NCBI RefSeq assembly: GCF_030123505.1
Contig: NZ_CP126115.1
Location: forward strand, 3,486,001-3,550,000
Reading direction: 5' to 3'
DNA from: Neobacillus sp. YX16
GTDB lineage: Bacteria > Bacillota > Bacilli > Bacillales > Cytobacillaceae
Length of the DNA stretch: 64,000 nucleotides
Shown: piece by piece, positions 52,030-60,437 of the stretch
How positions within the stretch are numbered: the stretch's first letter is position 1
Layout of the letters: each line of letters opens with the position of its first letter
The notes under the pieces: generated by a model
The model's database searches: none
Seen by the model: the letters and a program-made list of their open reading frames with translations, nothing else
Told to the model about the DNA's origin: nothing
Made by a program: the position numbers and the translations under genes

Positions 52030-53607
52030 TTAGTGTAACTCTTCTAATTTTACTAATTTGTCTGTAATTTGGTTGTGTTCTTGCTCAGCAACTTCACTAG
52101 TAATAATATCTTCTTTAATCAATTTTTCAATTGCTTCGTGTTGTGCATACAATGCATGTTTTTGTAGGATGGATTGTTGGTTTTCTTTTAGACTGGGATA
52201 CTTCACAAAAAGTTTCTCTATTTTGATCTGTAATGCTGATAGTTCTTGTTCGTATTGTTTAATGATCTCTTCTGAAACTGTTTCTGTAATGAACAATTTT
52301 TTTCTTACTGTGTGGATTTCCGTTATGGCCGATTCGAATCGATGTCCCCGTGCAATAAGTTCTTCATACTCCTTAAAACCTTCTTCTTTCTTATTAACCC
52401 CTAAGAAAGATAAAAGCGATTTTATTGAAAGTCCTTGGAATATTAATGAGAATAATACCACACTAAACGCTATAATTAAGATTTCCTCCCGTCCTGTAAA
52501 ATCACGAGGGAGACTTAAAACAAGAGCAATGGATAATGAGCCCTTTAGACCTCCCCAATTGATAATGTGCTTCCAGCTGGTTGGAAAATTCTTGATGAAT
52601 AATAGACTTGCATATACGGAAATGCTTCTTGCAATAAGTACAATTAAAATGGCAGGAAAAATGTATCCCCATTTGTCTGCTAAGTTGATCCTGGTTATTT
52701 CCAACCCTACCATTAGAAAAACAATTGAATTGGCTAGGAGTGCAGTAACTTCCCAAAAATTATTAATATTTAACTTCGTCGTCGGGCTCATTCCAATTTT
52801 CGCCCCATAATTTCCAAAAATGAGGGCAGCCACAACAACAGCAATGACACCTGAGGCATGAACCGCTTCAGCCAGTAAGAACGAACCGTAAAAAAGAATG
52901 ATACTAAAGATAATTTCCAACGGGTAATCATCATAATAACTGGTTAATTTTGAGAAACCATAGCCAAGTGCACCGCCTATGATGAGTCCAAGTGAGATTA
53001 CCCTAATAAATTCCCATAATCCATAGCCCGCACCAACAACACCAAGTTCAAGATATGTTAATAAATAAAAGGCGGAAATTTTAAAAAGGACTACCGCAAG
53101 TCCATCATTAAATAAACTTTCTCCTTCAATAACAGTTGCCAGCCTTTTGTTTACCCCGACACTTTTAAAAATTGATATAACGCTTACAGGATCAGTGGCA
53201 CTCATTAAAGCAGCAAAAACAAATGCTGAAGGAATCGAAAAACCTAAAACCCATATCGTAGAAAAACCGACAATCAGAAAGGATAAAAGAGTTGCTCCAA
53301 AAGCTAGTGCTAGAATGGGCTCTTTATTTTCTTTTAAATGGGAATAAGGCAATTTCAAAGCCGCTTCACCTAATAAAGCAGGCAAGAACAGTGTAATGAT
53401 GACAAAGTTGAAAACTTCACCTTCTGTAATAAAATCCTTTAAAGGATCTAATATTGGAATGTTTATAAGACCAACAATAGCCCCAACAATAACTAATGCA
53501 ATAGGGTAAGGTTGCTTGAGTTTTTTTGCAATAGCGGTAATCCCAGCTGCAATCATAACTAAAATAAGACCAAGTTTAAAAATATGGTGTAAATCTAGGT
53601 CATGCAC
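52030..53607 (-). CDS. Cation:proton antiporter (CPA1/NhaP-like)
   Basis: 525 residues. About 12 membrane spans in residues 1-410: start HHIFKLGLILVMIAAGITAIAKKLKQPYPIALVIVGAIVG, the Asp-containing core ATDPVSVISIFKS and EGESLFNDGLAVVLF (the ND motif of electroneutral CPA1 exchangers). The C-terminal 110 residues are a cytosolic charged helical tail, probably coiled coil. It exchanges Na+ (or K+) for H+. With KtrAB downstream on the same strand it forms a potassium/sodium and pH homeostasis group. GTG start, AGGAGG somewhat distant (12 bases). Confidence 0.9.
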   Translation of the reverse strand: MHDLDLHHIFKLGLILVMIAAGITAIAKKLKQPYPIALVIVGAIVGLINIPILDPLKDFITEGEVFNFVIITLFLPALLGEAALKLPYSHLKENKEPILALAFGATLLSFLIVGFSTIWVLGFSIPSAFVFAALMSATDPVSVISIFKSVGVNKRLATVIEGESLFNDGLAVVLFKISAFYLLTYLELGVVGAGYGLWEFIRVISLGLIIGGALGYGFSKLTSYYDDYPLEIIFSIILFYGSFLLAEAVHASGVIAVVVAALIFGNYGAKIGMSPTTKLNINNFWEVTALLANSIVFLMVGLEITRINLADKWGYIFPAILIVLIARSISVYASLLFIKNFPTSWKHIINWGGLKGSLSIALVLSLPRDFTGREEILIIAFSVVLFSLIFQGLSIKSLLSFLGVNKKEEGFKEYEELIARGHRFESAITEIHTVRKKLFITETVSEEIIKQYEQELSALQIKIEKLFVKYPSLKENQQSILQKHALYAQHEAIEKLIKEDIITSEVAEQEHNQITDKLVKLEELH

Positions 53608-53721
53608 TTTTTATAACAACCTCCTTTTAAGTTCCTAGTATTCCATATGAGAGTAATTAGTATCATTTTTTTCGTTAAAACAAAAAGAAAAGTACCATTC
53701 CCACTGTTAATGATGCTTTTC

Positions 53722-53934
53722 TTATTGCATGCCACCAACTACTTCACCTTTATCCTCAGCAACAATTACCTTGTAGCGACCATTATGCTTTTCAAACCAA
53801 TCCGTCATATAATCGTAATCTTTTATTTCTGTTTCTAAGGTAGCAATTCTATCCTCAATTCCTTGATTGTAAATATTTTGTATTGATTTTATGTCTCTTT
53901 CACTTGATTCTCTTATGAAATACTCTTCTAACAT
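53722..53934 (-). pseudogene. GNAT acetyltransferase remnant (N-terminal)
   Basis: From the ATG at 53934 (GAGGAGACAAGAA upstream) it reads MLEEYFIRESSERDIKSIQNIYNQGIEDRIATLE, then a tail ending VIVAEDKGEVVGGMQ. This is the start of a phosphinothricin-acetyltransferase-like GNAT. The protein stops at VVGGMQ, just where the acetyl-CoA-binding half (VVGWASLNPY...) should follow. So only about 70 of 160-170 residues remain. Confidence 0.75.
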
Positions 53935-54126
53935 TTCTTGTCTCCTCACTTTTTGAGCACTGTCATTATCAGCTTTAATGTATTTGTCTATTAAATATTT
54001 TATATTGAAGCGATCCCTATCGATAAATATATGTAGTAACTTTACTTAAATAATATTACTACAGTATTAAGTATACTAGTATTAAGGTACATATTAGTTT
54101 TGCCAAATGCACTAGAATTTCCAAAA

Positions 54127-54155
54127 AACAAGGAGCCAGCAATTGGCTCCTTGTT
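54127..54155 (-). terminator. Intrinsic terminator of the cupredoxin gene
   Basis: AACAAGGAGCCA pairs with TGGCTCCTTGTT, a perfect 12-bp stem, then TTTTTT on the minus strand. Confidence 0.9.
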
Positions 54156-54186
54156 AAGCGTTAAATCATTATTAAAAAGAAAAATT

Positions 54187-55044
54187 TTAATCTGTTACAG
54201 TAATTGTTCCTTTATACATCCCCATTCCGCATGCATAGTGGTAAGTTCCTGGTTTTAGGGATTTGATATTAACATAATTATTTGTATTTTCCTTCAATGT
54301 AACGTTAAACCCAAGTTCCTCCGATAGGACTATACCCGTACACCCTACTTCTTCTGTTTTAAAGTTGATTATAGCTGGTGTTCCTGCTTTCAATACAATA
54401 TCATTTGGAGTGTATTCAGTTGGTTTAACCAGAACTTCATGAATCTGGCTGCTTGTTGGTGTGAATTTGATATCATTAGGTTCAGCTGATACCTGTTCAC
54501 TATTATTTTGAAATAAAGTACCTTTTCCCATCAAAAGGATTCCCATAAATGCTAGAAGAGCAATTAAAATAAATGGATTTGCTATTAACGGTTTTCTATT
54601 ATTGGATTCATTTTTCTCAGTTTTTGTTTCTTCATCAATTAGTCGAATGAGTAAAACTAAAACCAATACATACACAATATCAATAAAATAAATCATCACT
54701 TCAATGGACTTTGGTTGTAACATAACACCTAACATGGACCCCATCATTCCACCCATTATGCCCGCCGTTAATCCATCGATAGAAGCCATAAGAGATACAG
54801 GTCTGCCAGTCATATATCCCACAACCAAACCGATTGAAACGGATACTATAGTGGGTATGGTTAGATCTTTATCCTGTATAAAGGTGCCTAGAATGGCTCC
54901 CAGTGAAATACTTGCCATCATGGCATTTGTCATAGCTATCATCATGCCAGCCATGCATGTAAGCCTTTGTTTATTTCGGTATGTGTAATATATAACGTAA
55001 GTGGTCAAAAGCACAATCAATGAAATACTGGTATATAGTAACAT
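54187..55044 (-). CDS. Membrane protein with C-terminal cupredoxin domain
   Basis: 285 residues. The first 170 or so hold about five membrane spans (TSISLIVLLTTYVIYYTY, MIAMTNAMMASISLGAILGTF, GYMTGRPVSLMASIDGLTAGIMGGMMGSMLG ...). Residues about 195-285 form a plastocyanin-like cupredoxin: TPSSQIHEVLVKPTEYTPNDIVLKAG, EEVGCTGIVLSEELGFN and GTYHYACGMGMYKGTITV. The C-x-x-x-M end is the usual copper loop; a Cys in GCTG replaces the common first His, so copper binding is likely but of a modified kind. It follows the TauE/CcdA-like gene in the same operon. Probably copper handling or redox at the membrane. Confidence 0.8.
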   Translation of the reverse strand: MLLYTSISLIVLLTTYVIYYTYRNKQRLTCMAGMMIAMTNAMMASISLGAILGTFIQDKDLTIPTIVSVSIGLVVGYMTGRPVSLMASIDGLTAGIMGGMMGSMLGVMLQPKSIEVMIYFIDIVYVLVLVLLIRLIDEETKTEKNESNNRKPLIANPFILIALLAFMGILLMGKGTLFQNNSEQVSAEPNDIKFTPTSSQIHEVLVKPTEYTPNDIVLKAGTPAIINFKTEEVGCTGIVLSEELGFNVTLKENTNNYVNIKSLKPGTYHYACGMGMYKGTITVTD

Positions 55045-55076
55045 TCTGTTTCCTCACTTCACTATTTAAAAAGTTG

Positions 55077-55806
55077 TTAAGACCAATAGGTGATAGTATC
55101 CAAGATTCCAAGCAGTATCATAACTACCCCAACTATTCGTTGAACAATCAGTCCAAAACTTCTCCCTTTTTTTATCAGAACTCCACCCATTTCTAAATAC
55201 CAGATAAGCAAAATAGATAAAGAAAGTGGGATTGCCGTCCCAATTGCAAATAAAGGCGGGAGAACATATCCGTATGAGCTGGACAATGCCATAGGCATTA
55301 AGGTGGCGAAAAATAATATGAACATTGTGGGACAGAATGCTAGGGATAAACCAAAACCTAAAAAGAATGAGCCAAGTGGTATGTGGTGATTACCTGCATT
55401 TAAAGGCTTTATTAATTCAATAGTCCATTTGAATTTAATAAACCCCAACATAAATAACCCGATTAAAATTAACATTGGGCCTACAATCTTTCTAAGCCAT
55501 GGAAAATAAAATGTAAGATTTTGATTAATTTCATTTCCTAGCAGCCAAATCAACAGAAAAGGCAACAATTTTGCCAAGTATAAAGCTAAGTATGTTCTTC
55601 CACCTAATTTCCCTTTGTAGGGAATGGTTACCGTAAAGCATTATGGCACTAATATTTCCAGTAAACTGACAAGGAGCAAGAGGTCCTACTAGACCTAATG
55701 TAAATGCAAATAAGATAGGCAATGTTTCCAAACTATACGCTACATTTAGAAACGGTCTGCTTAACCACACACTGATTTCGTTAAAAAAACTATACAAACT
55801 AATCAC
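55077..55806 (-). pseudogene. Sulfite exporter TauE/CcdA-like membrane protein, frameshifted
   Basis: Two minus-strand frames join into one gene. The upstream one starts MISLYSFFNEISVWLSRPF and has FAFTLGLVGPLAPCQFTGNISAIMLYG and SFILGKIVAFS. The downstream one picks up at LIWLLGNEINQNL and runs to GIVLLGILDTITYWS-like end. The switch lies near 55547-55558 and needs one base. Six or seven membrane spans as in the CcdA/DsbD-type family with a single PC motif. Either a real frameshift mutation or a sequencing error. It precedes the cupredoxin gene by 32 bases, so both would be translated from one mRNA. Confidence 0.75.
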
Positions 55807-56203
55807 CTATTCATTCATCTTCATACAATTATATACCTTAAAACGAAATTTTGAAGATATAATAATTTGATATATTGTAAAAATAAATTTTGTCAAAAGA
55901 AAACAGCCCTTTTACGGCTGCTTAATAGTTTTATTGGTTATTTACGCAATAAACAATTATTTAATATTTGCTTTAGGAAATGGGATAATCTTCTGGTATT
56001 CTATACCCTGTCCCGTTCTAATACATTTGACAGTTTCTTATTTTGTTTCTTCAAATGGCATCTTAAATATTATTGAACAAACTAAAAAACACATCATTTA
56101 TTTGTAACGGGTTCCTTTTTAGGAGAGAAAAATGCTGAATAAAACATTAAATAACGATATAAATAACATCTAATTTAGCATAAAAATCGATTTAATAATA
56201 TCA
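55807..56203. other. Intergenic region beside the group IIC intron
   Basis: It contains a terminator-like hairpin near 55903-55921 (CAGCC with GGCTG, then TTTTC on the minus strand). I see no convincing gene; a plus-strand frame 55867-56076 is AT-rich without a ribosome binding site. Confidence 0.5.
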
Positions 56204-58089
56204 ATCGAGTAGGAGGGGGTGACTAACCCCCGACCTCTCACACCACCGTACGTACCGTTCGGTATACGGCGGTTCTATTAAGATTGACGTAAAGTTTCAT
56301 AACGGTTATATAGACTTTTCAACCCTCGTTGACTCCAATATGAGTTATCGAGGGTTTTGTGTAATATTGGGCTACAGGCGATTCTCCAGTATTTCTTTCT
56401 GGAGTTGCCCCATTCGTGCGCCTTGTAACCAGGGACGCCTAAACCAATCAGTTTTCTAACTCTAGTTTTAGATTTCTTCCACTGTTTCCATTCGCACATT
56501 CTTAGCCTTCTTCTTATCCATTCATCAAATTCTTTGAATTTGCTTGGAGTGTCCGCTAAAGCGAAGTACCCGCACCATCCTGTAAGATAGCGGTTTAACA
56601 TTTCAATTCTTACCTCAAGTGGGATAGGTTTTGACCGAGAGGTAATTTCTCGAATCTTCGTCTTAAAGCGTTTAATGCTTTGTTTCGCTATTCGCACCTT
56701 CGGTTCTTTATTAAATGTGAAACTGAAACCAAGAAATTTCCGTTTCCACGGACGGTCGATTGCCGACTTATCCCTGTTTACCTTCAATTTTAGTTTCTGC
56801 TCAATAATCGTCGTAATGGATTCCATCACACGTTCCCCTGCTTTTAATGACTTAACATAAATGTTGCAGTCATCCGCATAACGGACAAACTTATGCCCTC
56901 TGGCTTCCAATTCTTTATCTAATTTATCAAGAATTATGTTTGAAAGTAGTGGACTGAGAGGTCCCCCTTGCGGAGTACCTTCCTCCGTTGATTGTACGAC
57001 CCCATTAAGCATTACACCTGATTGAAGGTATTTCCTGATTAGTTTGAGAAGAATGCGGTCTTCAATTCTCTTAGCGAGTATTCCCATCAGTATGTCATGA
57101 TTAACCTTATCAAAGAATTTCTCTAAGTCCATATCAATTACCCAGCGGTAACCTTCTTTGATATAACCCTTTGCCTTTCTTACCGCATTATGGGCGCTCC
57201 TGTTAGGTCGGAAACCATAGCTGTTTTCAGAAAATGTTGGATCAAAGATTGAGGTTAATACTTGGGCGATTGCCTGTTGGATGAAACGGTCTGTCACAGT
57301 CGGTATGCCTAAAAGCCTTATCCCTCCGCCTGGTTTCGGGATTCCGACACGGCGAACAGGAGAAGGTTGATAGTTACCTGTTCTCAAAGTTTCCCGAAGG
57401 GAATCCCAGTTTTCATAGAGATGTCGTCGTAGGAATTTTACGGACATTCCATCTATGCCGTGACTTCCTTTGTTCTGCTCTACCCTTTTTAGGGCAGTTA
57501 AGAGATTTTCCCGTGATAGAATTAGTTCCATTAACATGATGTTATCCTTTCTACGTGAATGAAGGTTCTGTTTATGCCGACTTTTGCTCCACCCTCCTAG
57601 AGTCCCCAACGGATTCACCGCTTCCTCCTTTAGGTAGGTCCTTTCGGATTGTCTGTGTTCAATGCAATCACCGAATGTGCAGACTTCATTCTTTCTTAAT
57701 AGTTCAGTCCTTCCCATTCTTTCTCGAGTAAGAATGGTACTATGACTTCTGCTGACTTCTGATTGTTCAGCTATCCATTGCTAGATAGTTTACCAAGTGT
57801 ACTTGGCTTATCAATCAGATCTCCCCGGGTAAGAGTACAGTCTTTCCCTCCATCTATCTGCTTCATTTACTCTGTACCACCTTCGGCAGTAAGGACTTTG
57901 TTTTGTGTTGCAAACTCATCCAATGATACCTAGCCTTATATGAAGTTCGTGTTCCTCAGACCGGAGGTTTGCCGCTCGCTTCCTTCAGATTCCGCGTCAC
58001 CGCGGACACCCTTGCGTTAGGCTAACCATTACTACTGCCTTCATGGTTCGGGACTTTCACCCTAGAGACTGCACCCATGCCGGGCGCAC
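56204..58089 (-). mobile_element. Group IIC intron 2 (with maturase), inserted at a terminator
   Basis: On the minus strand it starts GTGCGCCCGGCATGGGTGCAG at 58089 and ends CTACTCGAT at 56204. Domain V (GAACCGCCGTAT..., near 56230-56275) and domain VI (GGTCGGGGGTTAGTCACCCCC) precede the end. Length about 1.9 kb, usual for class C. The 5' exon is the terminator hairpin of the response regulator gene (58095-58121), the preferred target of class C introns. Confidence 0.9.
56278..57537 (-). CDS. ltrA: Group IIC intron reverse transcriptase/maturase
   Basis: 419 residues from the ATG at 57537 (AAAGGATAACATC upstream; a longer frame to 57717 runs into intron RNA structure and is doubtful). Opens MLMELILSRENLLTALKRVEQN, then GSHGIDGMSVKFLRRHL, the GFRPNRSAHNAV and GTPQGGPLSPLLSNIILD motifs, and YADDCN for catalysis. 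The maturase X domain is at about 320-370. It has no endonuclease domain, as is usual for class C. It acts with its own intron RNA. Confidence 0.93.
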   Translation of the reverse strand: MLMELILSRENLLTALKRVEQNKGSHGIDGMSVKFLRRHLYENWDSLRETLRTGNYQPSPVRRVGIPKPGGGIRLLGIPTVTDRFIQQAIAQVLTSIFDPTFSENSYGFRPNRSAHNAVRKAKGYIKEGYRWVIDMDLEKFFDKVNHDILMGILAKRIEDRILLKLIRKYLQSGVMLNGVVQSTEEGTPQGGPLSPLLSNIILDKLDKELEARGHKFVRYADDCNIYVKSLKAGERVMESITTIIEQKLKLKVNRDKSAIDRPWKRKFLGFSFTFNKEPKVRIAKQSIKRFKTKIREITSRSKPIPLEVRIEMLNRYLTGWCGYFALADTPSKFKEFDEWIRRRLRMCEWKQWKKSKTRVRKLIGLGVPGYKAHEWGNSRKKYWRIACSPILHKTLDNSYWSQRGLKSLYNRYETLRQS

Positions 58090-58094
58090 AACAT

Positions 58095-58121
58095 AAAAAG
58101 CATCCATTGTGGATGCTTTTT
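58095..58121. terminator. Terminator of the response regulator gene; class C intron target
   Basis: AAAAAGCATCC pairs with GGATGCTTTTT over ATTGT. On the minus strand ATGTT separates it from the intron GTGCG. Confidence 0.9.
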
Positions 58122-58630
58122 CAGCCTGTCGGCAACTTTATTTTATCCATAATAGATGTTAGATAGTTTTTGACAGATCCTTTATTGATACTTTGAGAAG
58201 ATTTCTGGGAGAGCGGATCAGCATTTGCATCACTGATATCCTCATCCATGAGTTCTTTAGAATAAATTCGCTTACCATCCATAATGCTCCGAATAGAAGA
58301 GGCTAACTCCTCACTCGGATTGTCCTTAAGTAAATATCCTCTCACATCCGCTTTCAATGCACGTTCAAAATATCCTGGTCTCGCAAAGGTTGTTAGAATA
58401 ATCACTTTACAGCCATCGAGCTGTAAAAACTCTGCAGCCTCTAGTCCACTTTTTTCAGGCATTTCTATATCCATAATACACACGTCCGGCTGTAATTGGT
58501 TCACAAGCACTATAGCCTCTTCCCCATTGACTGCAGTACCAACAACTTCGATATCATCTTCAAGATTCAGCAGATTGCCCATGGCCTCTAACAGCAGTTC
58601 CTGATCCTCTGCGATAACAATTCGAATCAT
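58121..58630 (-). pseudogene. desR: DesR-like response regulator with damaged HTH
   Basis: 169 residues from the ATG at 58630 (AAGGAGAGATAGG upstream). The receiver domain is intact: MIRIVIAEDQELLLEAM, PDVCIMDIEMPEKSGLE (phosphorylated Asp), VIILTTFARPGYFERALKADVRGYLLKD. The C-terminal LuxR-type HTH is broken: after NADPLSQ it jumps to KSSQSINKGSVKNYLTSIMDKI and ends KLPTG. The stretch that would hold the first helices (about 20-25 residues) and the last residues are missing. The partner kinase desK is also absent between this gene and des. So the DesKR thermosensor has decayed. Confidence 0.75.
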
Positions 58631-58671
58631 TTTCCTATCTCTCCTTATCAGGCTGCTGCTACAAATCATGC

Positions 58672-58696
58672 AGAGACTCCCCAAAAGGAGAGTCTG
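58672..58696. other. Hairpin between des and the response regulator
   Basis: AGACTC and GAGTCT with CCCC/GG pairing inside, no T-run. It may mark the end of des mRNA or the site where desK was deleted. Confidence 0.4.
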
Positions 58697-58711
58697 CCAA
58701 GTTGTGTGACA

Positions 58712-59746
58712 TTACAATTCTGGTTTTGCTTGAACAGAAATACGTTTTTTAGCTAAAGCTTTAACGTCTTTAAAAGCAACGAAGTTTTTCGCTTTTTCAT
58801 CCCATAAACGGAAACGAAGCGACTTTAAGCTTGTTGCAAGTGAAATCGTTGGTACGTTTTGTAATGGAGTCGTTTCATTATGAGCCTCTTCTAGTTTATA
58901 ATTAGGAACCCTTGGGCTTAAGTGGTGAACATGGTGGAAACCAATATTACCAGTTAAAAATTGCAGAAGTTTTGGAAGCTTGTAAAAAGAACTTCCTTCT
59001 ACTGCTGCCTTAACATATTCCCAGTCTTTGTCTTCTTCAAAGTAAGAATCCTCAAAAGTATGCTGCACATAAAATAACCAAATACCTGCTGAACCAGAAA
59101 TCATGAAAATTGTACCTTGTACGAGTAGAAATGACTGCCAGCCAATTGCCCAGCAAAGTAATGCAATCAAAGCAACTAGAATCACGTTTGTTAAATAAGT
59201 ATTCATACGTTCTTTCTTTCGAGCACCTTTTCTGTTGAAACGATTCTTAAGCATGAATACATAGATTGGTCCTAACCCAAACATAACTATTGGATTGCGA
59301 TAAAAACGATACGCTATACGTAATTTAAGCGGAGCTGCCAAATATTCATCTACTGTTAGTGTCCATATATCCCCTGTGCCACGCTTATCTAAGTTACCAC
59401 TCGTTGCGTGGTGGACGGAATGTTCATGTCCCCACTGATCAAATGGGAATAATGTTAAAACTCCCATCGCCGTACCAACTGCTCGATTTGCAGTTCTGTT
59501 TTTAAAAAATGAATGATGGGTACAATCGTGGAATATGATAAAAATTCGTACTAAGAATCCTGCTGCAAGCACAATTGGTACTAATGCTAACCAATAGGAA
59601 ACGGCTAAGCTTTGATATGCAAGGAACCAAAATAAGATAAACGGTCCAACCGTGTTAATGATTTGCCATACACTTTCTTTTGTTGTTGATTTTTCAAAAG
59701 GAGCAACTTGTTTTCGTAAACTTTTTGTATTTTCTTGTACAGACAT
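58712..59746 (-). CDS. des: Membrane-bound fatty acid desaturase
   Basis: 344 residues. Three histidine boxes bind the diiron centre: HDCTHH (73-78), HEHSVHH (107-113) and HHVHH (near 275). Six or so hydrophobic spans. The layout fits the Bacillus Des acyl-lipid desaturase, which adds double bonds to phospholipid acyl chains when membranes stiffen in the cold. In B. subtilis it is controlled by DesK/DesR. The operator is still visible at 59819-59847, but the regulator gene at 58121 is broken and desK is lost, so the gene may be constitutive or controlled from elsewhere. Confidence 0.9.
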   Translation of the reverse strand: MSVQENTKSLRKQVAPFEKSTTKESVWQIINTVGPFILFWFLAYQSLAVSYWLALVPIVLAAGFLVRIFIIFHDCTHHSFFKNRTANRAVGTAMGVLTLFPFDQWGHEHSVHHATSGNLDKRGTGDIWTLTVDEYLAAPLKLRIAYRFYRNPIVMFGLGPIYVFMLKNRFNRKGARKKERMNTYLTNVILVALIALLCWAIGWQSFLLVQGTIFMISGSAGIWLFYVQHTFEDSYFEEDKDWEYVKAAVEGSSFYKLPKLLQFLTGNIGFHHVHHLSPRVPNYKLEEAHNETTPLQNVPTISLATSLKSLRFRLWDEKAKNFVAFKDVKALAKKRISVQAKPEL

Positions 59747-59818
59747 TTTTTTAATTCCCTTCGGTTTGTGTCGTTAAACCAAGTATAGGGAAATAAAATC
59801 ATTACAGTAAGTACCAGG

Positions 59819-59847
59819 TGTCATGTGCAGAGTATGACAAATGTCAC
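59819..59847. promoter_or_regulatory. Candidate DesR-type operator
   Basis: TGTCAT, 9 bases, ATGACA (inverted repeat, 59819-59839), then a third half-site TGTCAC (59842-59847). It lies about 73-100 bases before des. The call as a DesR site rests on gene context. Confidence 0.5.
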
Positions 59848-59886
59848 ATACAGGTTGTCTCTTGCCCCAAAAATTCAAATCTGTGC

Positions 59887-59892
59887 TATAAT
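59887..59892 (+). promoter_or_regulatory. -10 element of the 59971 gene
   Basis: TGCTATAAT (extended -10). A TTGCCC lies 19 bases upstream. Confidence 0.45.
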
Positions 59893-59970
59893 AAAATAAT
59901 AATGTTTTAATCAACTAACGCAGTGGTGTGAGGAATTAGACTACTGTTTAGAACAAAAGGGTGCTAATAA

Positions 59971-60366
59971 ATGAAAAATCAAATTGATACAATTTATATT
60001 TTAGAAAATCCCGAAAAGAGTATTATTAAATTTGCAACTGGCTACCAGCTTAAGTATGATGACATCATAAAAGATGTTTTTGGGGTTGCCTGCCTCAATG
60101 ATTTACAAATGATGATCCAGTTTAACAAGCCATTCCAGGATAGCATCTGTAACAGTAAAAGTATCAACTTAAAAGAGCTCTCCTTAAAACAAGTGATTCG
60201 GATTGCTTCGAGAAATGAACTCCTTCAATTAAGAGAACAATTGATGGAGCAGCTGGGAGATTTACCGATACCTTGTCCTTTTGATACAACCATTCAACTG
60301 CAAGAAGGTATTTTTCACTGGGATGAAACCAACTCTTTATACATTTCAGAAAAAATTGGTGCCTAA
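59971..60366 (+). CDS. Hypothetical protein (131 aa)
   Basis: 131 residues starting MKNQIDTIYILENPEKSIIKF, preceded by AAAGGGTGCTAATAA. Charged, mostly helical by look, with a LKQVIRIASRNELLQLREQLMEQLG helix pair in the middle and a PFDTTIQLQEG strand near the end. No membrane span. No family recognised. The flavin oxidoreductase gene follows 71 bases later on the same strand, so it may be co-transcribed. Confidence 0.6.
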   Translation: MKNQIDTIYILENPEKSIIKFATGYQLKYDDIIKDVFGVACLNDLQMMIQFNKPFQDSICNSKSINLKELSLKQVIRIASRNELLQLREQLMEQLGDLPIPCPFDTTIQLQEGIFHWDETNSLYISEKIGA

Positions 60367-60437
60367 ACTAAGTAACCTCTTGGGGTTGCTTTTTCTATTG
60401 GCCTTTTTATTAATTTTTATGGCAGGTGGTAACTTTC

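Noticed and set aside
55867..56076. 69-codon plus-strand frame beside the group IIC intron
   Set aside because: No ribosome binding site, composition of random AT-rich DNA, and it starts before a terminator hairpin.
57538..57717. N-terminal extension of the second maturase
   Set aside because: It lies in intron RNA structure; the ATG at 57537 has a ribosome binding site and matches the usual class C start.
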